The notes under the pieces: model-generated
The model's database searches: none
Told to the model about the DNA's origin: nothing
What the model saw: the letters and a program-made list of their open reading frames with translations, nothing else
NCBI GenBank assembly: GCA_016200785.1
Contig: JACQED010000079.1
Location: 1 to 7,001 of the forward strand
DNA: 7,001 nt
Direction: 5' to 3'
From: Chloroflexota bacterium
GTDB lineage: Bacteria > Chloroflexota > Anaerolineae > Anaerolineales > JACQED01
Translations under genes and position numbers: made by a program
In this document: one piece after another, positions 1-4,364 of the stretch
Layout: each line of letters starts with the position of its first letter
Position numbering within the stretch: the stretch's first letter is position 1

Positions 1-29
1 CCGGTCTGAGAATAGTCTTTCTTGGGCAT
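1..29 (-). CDS. 5' end of an unidentified gene leaving the window on the left
   Basis: Ten codons are visible, reading MPKKDYSQTG, before the window edge. The ATG (29-27) is preceded by a strong AGGAGGTG ribosome binding site with about six bases of spacing. About 24 bases further upstream is a copy of the GTAAGA-N16-CGTCTATAG promoter motif also found before trxA and trxB. The combination of promoter, Shine-Dalgarno and ATG makes a real gene start likely even though the product cannot be named from ten residues. If the promoter reading is right, this gene belongs to the same sigma-factor regulon as the thioredoxin system. Function unknown. Confidence 0.6.
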
Positions 30-52
30 GAGAGCACCTCCTGCTGTCAAGC

Positions 53-83
53 CTATAGACGCGGGCAACGGTCAGATTCTTAC
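53..83 (-). promoter_or_regulatory. Putative ECF-sigma promoter of the left-edge gene (site A)
   Basis: On the minus strand GTAAGA (83-78) is followed after exactly 16 bases by CGTCTATAG (61-53). The same two elements at the same spacing occur before trxA and trxB. A and trxA also share the three bases before the -35 half, giving CACGTAAGA in both. The CGTC core of the -10 half and the 16-base spacer are typical of ECF sigma promoters. A start site would fall near 45, leaving a leader of roughly 17 bases that contains the AGGAGGTG ribosome binding site. Confidence 0.75.
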
Positions 84-125
84 GTGAAATGCCGGGCATC
101 TGGCGGTTGTCAAGTGCGAGAACAA

Positions 126-161
126 AAGACTCCGCCCGGCGAATTCGCCGGGCGGAGTCTT
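126..161 (-). terminator. Perfect palindromic intrinsic terminator of the sigma/anti-sigma operon
   Basis: Bases 126-161 form a perfect 36-base palindrome centred on an AATT (142-145), giving a GC-rich stem of about 16 bp with a minimal loop. Read on the minus strand the stem ends in a T-rich run (TCTTTTGTT), as expected for a Rho-independent terminator about 30 bases beyond the anti-sigma stop codon. On the plus strand no T tract follows, so it appears one-directional. It separates the sigma operon from the promoter of the left-edge gene. Confidence 0.85.
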
Positions 162-189
162 CCGCGCCGCGAGGAGATGCGCGGGGGAT

Positions 190-432
190 TTACACGGCCG
201 ACATACCGGCCCGCACCACGCGCAGGAGCGCCTCGAACTCCTCCCGGCAATCGGGGCACATGTCGAGATGTTGCTGCACCAGCGGCATGAGTTTGACCAA
301 GTCCTCGCCGCGCGCCACCGCCTCGACACACTGGTCGAGCAGGCAATAGACGTCATCGCAGGAATACTCCACCTCCTGCGTCTCTGCCACCATCTCCGCC
401 AACCGTTTGATGATTTCAATGGGCTTCTGCAT
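190..432 (-). CDS. Zinc-finger (ZAS-type) soluble anti-sigma factor, probably thiol-responsive
   Basis: An 80-residue protein without membrane segments, encoded 44 bases downstream of the ECF sigma gene on the same strand. It carries the HxxxCxxC signature of zinc-associated anti-sigma factors (His55, Cys59, Cys62) and an upstream cysteine (Cys25) 30 residues before the histidine. This layout resembles RsrA of Streptomyces, in which oxidation of zinc-bound cysteines releases the sigma factor. Two extra cysteines (Cys30, Cys35) make five in 80 residues. The inferred role is to hold the adjacent sigma factor inactive and release it on oxidative, electrophile or metal stress; the redox response is inferred from the cysteines and the thioredoxin neighbours. 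The start at 432 has only a weak Shine-Dalgarno. It has its own copy of the putative sigma-dependent promoter, implying negative feedback. Confidence 0.8.
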   Translation of the reverse strand: MQKPIEIIKRLAEMVAETQEVEYSCDDVYCLLDQCVEAVARGEDLVKLMPLVQQHLDMCPDCREEFEALLRVVRAGMSAV

Positions 433-451
433 GGGTCGCCACTTTCGCTAA

Positions 452-480
452 ATAGACGCGCTGAGCAGGGTATTCCTTAC
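452..480 (-). promoter_or_regulatory. Putative ECF-sigma promoter of the anti-sigma gene (site D)
   Basis: On the minus strand GTAAGG (480-475) is followed after exactly 16 bases by CGTCTAT (458-452). It differs from the other three sites by the last base of the -35 half and by the two bases after CGTCTAT. The -35 half overlaps the sigma stop codon (479-477), so the anti-sigma gene can be transcribed independently of its upstream partner. The predicted leader is only about 10-15 bases. Confidence 0.65.
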
Positions 481-1124
481 CCTTGCTCGAAGGCCGCGAG
501 CACCTCTTCCGGCGTCAAGCCTTCACGCGCCAGCCGGCGTTTCAGACGCAGACGCGCGTCGTGCAGTAGTTTGTACAGCGCGTTGCGCTCCATTCCCATC
601 CGTCGCGCCACTTCTTCGAGCGGCATTCCCTTCACGCGTGCCGCTATGAGGGCCTGGCGCTGCTTCTCCGTCAGTTCCTCCATCATGATCCGTTGCAGCC
701 GGGCCAGCATATCCGCCTGCTCGGCGGCGGCCTCCGGGCCGGGCGCACGGTCGGCCATGAGCGCTGGCTCGGCCTCGTCGTCCCGTGTCTCCATCAAATT
801 CTCGAGCGACACATCCCGCCAGTGTCTGCGGCGCAGTTCGGTCAGCGCGACACGCACGGCGATCTTGTGCGCCCAGGTGGTGAACTGGCTGCGGCCTTCG
901 AACTGGTCGAGGTTCGCCAGGACTCGCAGCAGCGTCTCCTGGACAACCTCCTCGGCCAGCGCGCTGAACTGAGGATCGTCTGGCGAAAGCCAGTTGGTAA
1001 GAGCGTAGGGCAACCCGGCCAGAAGGATAGCCCGCAGGTCGGTCAGAGCGTCCTCCCGCGCCGGGCCGGGGGAGCCCAGGTCGGCCAGCCAGTCGGCATT
1101 GGTGCGCCTGAGAGCGGTCTTCAT
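477..1124 (-). CDS. ECF-family RNA polymerase sigma factor
   Basis: A 215-residue sigma-70 family protein with only regions 2 and 4. Region 2 spans about residues 25-105 and includes the core-binding/-10 recognition stretch around QETLLRVLANLDQFEGRSQF and the TWAHKIAVRVALTELRRRHW helix (about 83-102). An acidic, alanine-rich linker (about 106-138) follows. Region 4 (about 140-200) contains the helix-turn-helix PLEEVARRMGMERNALYKLL that should read the -35 element. No C-terminal extension or membrane segment is present. The anti-sigma gene follows directly. The likely targets are the four GTAAGA-N16-CGTC sites in this window, which would place thioredoxin, thioredoxin reductase and the downstream redox operon in its regulon. 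Its own promoter looks sigma70-like with an extended -10 so close to the ATG that translation may be leaderless. Subgroup not assigned. Confidence 0.92.
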   Translation of the reverse strand: MKTALRRTNADWLADLGSPGPAREDALTDLRAILLAGLPYALTNWLSPDDPQFSALAEEVVQETLLRVLANLDQFEGRSQFTTWAHKIAVRVALTELRRRHWRDVSLENLMETRDDEAEPALMADRAPGPEAAAEQADMLARLQRIMMEELTEKQRQALIAARVKGMPLEEVARRMGMERNALYKLLHDARLRLKRRLAREGLTPEEVLAAFEQG

Positions 1125-1133
1125 TTCACCAGC

Positions 1134-1162
1134 ATTCTAGCACGTAAGAAGTCGGACACCAA
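1134..1162 (-). promoter_or_regulatory. Sigma70-like extended -10 promoter of the sigma gene
   Basis: On the minus strand TTGGTG (1162-1157), a 17-base spacer and TAGAAT (1139-1134) form a housekeeping-type promoter, with a TG one base before the -10 hexamer (extended -10). The -10 is only nine bases from the sigma ATG, so the transcript would start about three bases before the start codon, with no room for a normal ribosome binding site. It overlaps the oppositely directed trxA promoter at 1144-1174. Confidence 0.55.
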
Positions 1163-1174
1163 GCGCGTCTATAG
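1144..1174 (+). promoter_or_regulatory. Putative ECF-sigma promoter of trxA (site B)
   Basis: GTAAGA (1144-1149) and CGTCTATAG (1166-1174) are separated by exactly 16 bases, matching the sites before trxB and the left-edge gene. A start near 1181 would leave a leader of about 15 bases holding the AAGGAAA ribosome binding site. Its -35 half lies inside the spacer of the divergent sigma-gene promoter, so the two polymerases probably exclude each other. Confidence 0.78.
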
Positions 1175-1195
1175 GGCAAGAAAGGAAACTGACTC

Positions 1196-1531
1196 ATGGC
1201 CAAGCCTATCGTGGTAACGGACGAGAATTTCAGAGAGCGCGTGTTGCAGTCGCCGAAGCCGATCCTCGTGGACTTCTGGGCTGAATGGTGCAGGCCCTGC
1301 CGAATGCTGGCCCCGGTCATTGACTCCCTGGCGGCCGACTACGACGGTCAGGTCGGGTTCGCCAAGGTGAACGTGGACGAAAACCAGGAACTGGCGATGC
1401 GCTATCGGGTGCAGGGCATCCCGACGCTCGTCCTGCTCTTCGGGGGGAAGGAAATCGGCCGCTTCGTCGGCTACATGTCGCGAGAGCAACTCGCTCGAAA
1501 ACTCGAAGCCGCCCTGCCGGTGGTCGCCTAG
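1196..1531 (+). CDS. trxA: Thioredoxin with a WCRPC active site
   Basis: A 111-residue single-domain thioredoxin, the usual length. It shows the DFWAEWC start of the active-site helix, the catalytic pair Cys32 and Cys35, and the cis-proline loop GIPT (Pro76). It should reduce protein disulfides in the cytoplasm using electrons from thioredoxin reductase encoded about 800 bases downstream. The first residue between the cysteines is Arg instead of the nearly universal Gly (CRPC rather than CGPC), which could shift redox potential or partner choice. There is no signal peptide. The ATG at 1196 has an AAGGAAA ribosome binding site. It is transcribed divergently from the sigma gene and carries one of the putative sigma-dependent promoters. 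Confidence 0.95.
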   Translation: MAKPIVVTDENFRERVLQSPKPILVDFWAEWCRPCRMLAPVIDSLAADYDGQVGFAKVNVDENQELAMRYRVQGIPTLVLLFGGKEIGRFVGYMSREQLARKLEAALPVVA

Positions 1532-1601
1532 CCGCCGCCTGAAAGAAAAAGGCATAGGGCTACCGAGGCCGCCCCTGAATAACAAGAAAGAGGTGAGAGA
1601 C

Positions 1602-1622
1602 ATGACTAACCATCTGCTGTGA
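1602..1622 (+). other. Possible six-codon leader ORF before the membrane protein gene
   Basis: A purine-rich ribosome-binding-like sequence (GAGGTGAG, about 1590-1597) sits before an ATG that begins MTNHLL and stops at TGA (1620-1622). It is in the same frame as the membrane protein that starts at 1707, with no other in-frame stop between. It could be a leader peptide, a decayed upstream start or chance. Within the 175-base gap between trxA and the membrane gene no convincing terminator or copy of the ECF promoter was seen. Confidence 0.25.
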
Positions 1623-1706
1623 CACCCGGATGGGACCGGCCTCGCGTCGGGACGATCCGAATTCATGCGAGGGTTTCACTTTATTCAATTCACAAGGAGA
1701 CTGCTC

Positions 1707-2189
1707 ATGGCAACAACAACCACTACCGCTCGTCCATCGTTCTCGGTCAAACTGCTGATCGCCGGCCTAGTCGCCAGTCTGGTCTTGGGCATGTGGGAGA
1801 TGATCCTGGAGGCCATCGTCGGCGACGGCTTCTGGTCACCCGTCGTTTACATCGCCGCAACCGTCCTGCGCGGCCTGCAGACTGTCACCGCGCCTGTCGC
1901 CTTCAACTTGCTCGGCGTGGTGCTGGGCCTGATGGGCCACATGATGAACTCCGTGATCTTCGGCCTGATCTTCGCCTACCTGATCGCGCCGCGCGCCAAA
2001 TCTCTCGTCGGGCAAATCGTCGCCGGCATGGTCTACGGCGTGGTGATCTACCTGGTCATGTGGTTCGTCGTCCTGCCACTGGTGGACCCGGTGATGCTGA
2101 ACCTCAACGCGTTCATCTTCCTCCTGGGCCACGCTATGTGGGGCATCGCGCTGGGCGCGATCAACTACTGGGCAACCGCAAAAGCGTGA
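1707..2189 (+). CDS. Small four-helix integral membrane protein of unknown function
   Basis: A 160-residue hydrophobic protein. A threonine-rich N-terminus (MATTTTTARP) is followed by four predicted membrane segments at about residues 15-37, 66-94, 100-124 and 134-156. Histidines occur within or beside helices 2 and 4 (GHMMN at 77-81 and GHAMW at 141-145), and acidic residues Glu31 and Glu35 lie in helix 1. I cannot assign a family or transport function. The start at 1707 is chosen because AAGGAGA ends six bases before it; an in-frame ATG at 1665 lacks a comparable site. It may be co-transcribed with trxA, since no clear terminator separates them, and is followed by a strong hairpin. No cysteines are present, so it is not itself an obvious dithiol protein despite its neighbours. 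Confidence 0.8.
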   Translation: MATTTTTARPSFSVKLLIAGLVASLVLGMWEMILEAIVGDGFWSPVVYIAATVLRGLQTVTAPVAFNLLGVVLGLMGHMMNSVIFGLIFAYLIAPRAKSLVGQIVAGMVYGVVIYLVMWFVVLPLVDPVMLNLNAFIFLLGHAMWGIALGAINYWATAKA

Positions 2190-2221
2190 CGCTACCTGCA
2201 AGTGGGCAGCAGCACAGTGAT

Positions 2222-2252
2222 CGGAGCCGAGGCAACGGCGGCCTCGGCTCCG
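2222..2252 (+). terminator. Hairpin terminator after the membrane protein gene
   Basis: A perfect 12-bp GC-rich stem (2222-2233 pairing with 2241-2252) encloses a seven-base loop and is followed by GTGTGTTTA, a weak T-rich stretch. It lies 33 bases after the stop codon and just before the trxB promoter, so it probably ends the trxA-side transcript and isolates the trxB operon. Confidence 0.75.
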
Positions 2253-2272
2253 TGTGTTTATGAAAACTAATG

Positions 2273-2303
2273 GTAAGACCGGCTTACCTCACTGCGTCTA
2301 TAG
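2273..2303 (+). promoter_or_regulatory. Putative ECF-sigma promoter of the trxB operon (site C)
   Basis: GTAAGA (2273-2278) and CGTCTATAG (2295-2303) are separated by exactly 16 bases, as at the trxA and left-edge promoters. The -35 half also lies in a short inverted repeat, GGTAAG-N5-CTTACC (2272-2287), not seen at the other sites, which could be an extra operator or coincidence. The predicted leader is about 35 bases. This appears to be the only promoter serving the five closely spaced genes to its right. Confidence 0.75.
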
Positions 2304-2345
2304 CGTGAGAAGGGATTTGGCTAAGTAAGCCATCAGGGTAGATCC

Positions 2346-3275
2346 ATGCAAAAGGAGAAAGTCATCATTCTCGGCTCCGGCCCGGCCGGCTGGTCGGCCG
2401 CTATCTACACCTCGCGGGCCAATCTGAACCCGCTATTGATTTCCGGCAACGAACTCGGCGGCCAAGTTTCGATTACGTACGAAGTAGAGAACTATCCCGG
2501 TTTTCCCCAGGGCACTACCGGCCCTGAGTTGGTAGATTCAATGCGCCAACAGGCTGAGAAGTTTGGCGCGCGGTTGGAAATCAACGAGGTCATCGAGGTG
2601 GACTTTACGAAAGGTTCTCCGTTCTACATGAAGACGCACAGTCAGGAGTACGAAGCCGACGCCGTGATCGTCGCCACCGGCGCCTCGCCTGTCCGATTGG
2701 GCGTGTCGGGCGAGTCGGACTTTATCGGGCGGGGCGTTTCGTTCTGCGCTACGTGTGATGGCTTCTTCTTCCGCGGCAAGGATGTGGTAGTGGTGGGCGG
2801 CGGCGACAGTGCCCTCGAAGAGGGCTTGTTCTTGACCAAGTACGCCAGCGCCGTCCGCGTCATCCACCGCCGTGACATGCTCCGCGCTGGAGCGGCACTG
2901 CAGCGTCGCGCTCTCACAAATGACAAGATGTCGTTCGTGTGGGATACGGCGGTGGAGCGGATTAACGGCAACGGCAAGGTGCAAGCCGTCGAAGTCAGGA
3001 ACTTGAAAAGCGGTGCTGTCGAGACGTTGCCGACTGACGGCGTGTTCATCTACGTTGGCCACCATCCCAACTCCTCTCTGTTTGAGGGCCAATTAGCCAT
3101 GGATGAACACAGGTACCTGATCACCGACAAGAAGATGACGACCAGTGTGCCGGGAGTGTTCGCGGCCGGCGAGATTCAGGATCCGCTCTACCGGCAGGTG
3201 GCCACCTCGGTTGGGCAGGGCAGTGCCGCCGGAATAATGGCTGAGCGGTGGTTGTCCGAGCGCGCAAGCCGGTAA
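2346..3275 (+). CDS. trxB: Thioredoxin reductase (NADPH)
   Basis: A 309-residue low-molecular-weight thioredoxin reductase, the normal length, which transfers electrons from NADPH through FAD to thioredoxin. Visible motifs in order are the FAD-binding GSGPAG (10-15), the ENYPGFP segment, the ATGASP loop, the redox disulfide CATCDG (Cys134, Cys137), the NADPH-binding GGGDSALEE, and HRRDMLRA (174-181), whose arginines contact the 2'-phosphate of NADPH. The C-terminal FAD motif reads AAGEIQDPLYRQVATSVGQG, with Glu (GE) where most relatives have Asp (GD). It heads a five-gene run extending beyond the window. The ATG at 2346 has an AGGG ribosome binding site eight bases upstream. Its natural substrate is presumably the thioredoxin at 1196. 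Confidence 0.95.
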   Translation: MQKEKVIILGSGPAGWSAAIYTSRANLNPLLISGNELGGQVSITYEVENYPGFPQGTTGPELVDSMRQQAEKFGARLEINEVIEVDFTKGSPFYMKTHSQEYEADAVIVATGASPVRLGVSGESDFIGRGVSFCATCDGFFFRGKDVVVVGGGDSALEEGLFLTKYASAVRVIHRRDMLRAGAALQRRALTNDKMSFVWDTAVERINGNGKVQAVEVRNLKSGAVETLPTDGVFIYVGHHPNSSLFEGQLAMDEHRYLITDKKMTTSVPGVFAAGEIQDPLYRQVATSVGQGSAAGIMAERWLSERASR

Positions 3276-3332
3276 TCCAGGGGGCCCGATGAATCATCAA
3301 TCCGAAGGCAATACAAAGCGAGGAATTTCTAC

Positions 3333-3623
3333 ATGGCTAAGGCCATCTGGAACGGCGCAGTCATCGCCGAAAGTGATCGCTGTGTTCGAGTGGGGAGCCA
3401 ACTATACTTCCCACCGGAATCGTTGAACCGAGCCCTTGTCAGCGAGAGCGACACCCACACGACCTGTGGGATCAAACTCGGGCGGGCCAACTATTACAAC
3501 ATCGCCGTGGGCGGCAAAGTCAACCCGGACGCGGCCTGGTACTATCCATCATTCGGGAATCCCGCCTACCAATACGCCGAGGGTTACGTTGCCTTCTGGA
3601 AGGGCGTCGAAATTGTCGAGTGA
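3333..3623 (+). CDS. DUF427 family protein
   Basis: A 96-residue protein matching the small DUF427 fold family by its pattern: AKAIWNGAVIAESDRCVRV at the start, a YFPPESLN segment, a THTTCGIKLGRANYYNI core and a C-terminal AYQYAEGYVAFWKGVEIVE. The biochemical role of the family is not established. Two cysteines (Cys17 and Cys45) are present. The ATG at 3333 has a GAGGAA ribosome binding site at good spacing. It lies 57 bases after trxB with no terminator between, so it is probably part of the trxB operon. The next gene may begin inside its last codons (TTG at 3613), suggesting translational coupling. Confidence 0.85.
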   Translation: MAKAIWNGAVIAESDRCVRVGSQLYFPPESLNRALVSESDTHTTCGIKLGRANYYNIAVGGKVNPDAAWYYPSFGNPAYQYAEGYVAFWKGVEIVE

Positions 3624-4347
3624 CGCCAGGGCAAATCGCAACAGGCCGCCCGCTCTCACCATGGCCCAAATGGCCGAAGTGGATCGGCTGATGATCGAAG
3701 AATATGGCATCTTGCTGATCCAAATGATGGAGAACGCCGGGCGCAGCCTGGCCGAACTGGCGCGCCGGATGCTGGGCGGGCAGTTGAGCGACCGCCACGT
3801 CGTCGTGCTGTGCGGCGCGGGCAACAACGGCGGAGGCGGCATGGTCGCAGCGCGTCACCTCCACAACCGGGGTGCGGCGGTTCACGTCGTCGGGGCGGGG
3901 ATTTCCCCCGCCGCTCGCTTGAAGGAGATTCCGGCGCACCAGTGGCGCATCTTGCAGACGATAGGCCTGATCGCCGAAGGCGACCCCGGCCTGGCCCGCG
4001 CCGATCTGATCCTCGACGCGCTGATCGGCTACGGCCTCACCGGGGACCCGCGGGGTGTGGTGGCTGAGTGGGTCGAACGCGCGAACGCGGCGGGCTGTCC
4101 GATCCTCGCGCTGGACGCGCCCTCCGGCCTCGACACGACGACCGGGCGGCCCGGCAGTCCGTGCATCCGCGCGACGGCGACGTTGACGCTGGCCTTGCCC
4201 AAGACGGGCTTGCTGGCCCCGGAGGCCCGCCCATTCGTCGGCGACTTGTATCTGGCCGACATCGGCGTGCCGCCGGAACTCTATCGCAGACTCGGCATTG
4301 AGGTCGGCATCGTGTTTAATGACGACACGATTATCCGGCTTGCGTAG
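3613..4347 (+). CDS. NAD(P)H-hydrate epimerase-like protein (YjeF N-terminal domain)
   Basis: A YjeF_N-domain protein of 244 residues from TTG 3613, or 228 from ATG 3661. NAD(P)H-hydrate epimerases interconvert the R and S forms of damaged NAD(P)HX for repair by a dehydratase. Seen here are QMAEVDRLMIEEYG, MMENAGR, VVLCGAGNNGGGG (about 63-76), DALIGYGLTG and LDAPSGLDTTTG, all recognisable family blocks. The usual NNGGD substrate/metal motif reads NNGGG, losing the aspartate. The C-terminal dehydratase domain of E. coli YjeF is absent. I prefer TTG 3613 because GGAAGGG ends eight bases upstream and because the family normally has a short stretch before the QM-D helix; ATG 3661 has a poor ribosome site. 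In a thiol-redox operon it may support NAD(P)H quality, which is an inference. Confidence 0.82.
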   Translation: MSSDARANRNRPPALTMAQMAEVDRLMIEEYGILLIQMMENAGRSLAELARRMLGGQLSDRHVVVLCGAGNNGGGGMVAARHLHNRGAAVHVVGAGISPAARLKEIPAHQWRILQTIGLIAEGDPGLARADLILDALIGYGLTGDPRGVVAEWVERANAAGCPILALDAPSGLDTTTGRPGSPCIRATATLTLALPKTGLLAPEARPFVGDLYLADIGVPPELYRRLGIEVGIVFNDDTIIRLA

Positions 4348-4364
4348 TGAATGGGAGCATAGGC

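Noticed and set aside
126..161. The 36-base palindrome as a regulator-binding operator or mobile-element end.
   Set aside because: Its place just after the operon's stop codon, GC-rich stem and minus-strand T tract fit an intrinsic terminator, and no second copy or target duplication is seen.
997..1002. GTAAGA on the plus strand within the sigma gene, resembling the -35 half.
   Set aside because: No CGTC follows at 16 bases, and it points into antisense coding sequence with no gene start.
268..1217. Long plus-strand open frames across the sigma and anti-sigma genes.
   Set aside because: They are shadows: the minus strand has clear sigma regions 2 and 4 and an HxxxCxxC anti-sigma motif, while the plus frames are Ser/Arg-rich without recognisable domains.
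1602..2189. TGA at 1620-1622 as a recoded (selenocysteine) codon joining the mini-ORF to the membrane protein.
   Set aside because: No selenocysteine hairpin is evident, the intervening sequence looks non-coding, and a strong independent ribosome site serves 1707.
3436..3612. An upstream ATG at 3436 that would extend the YjeF-like protein by 59 residues.
   Set aside because: The extension lies entirely in another frame of the DUF427 gene, resembles no family sequence, and the TTG at 3613 has a better ribosome binding site.
4347..4364. A GTG at 4347 that would add six residues to the MerA-like protein.
   Set aside because: ATG 4365 has GGGAG seven bases upstream, and its first strand begins in the position normal for the FAD-binding fold.
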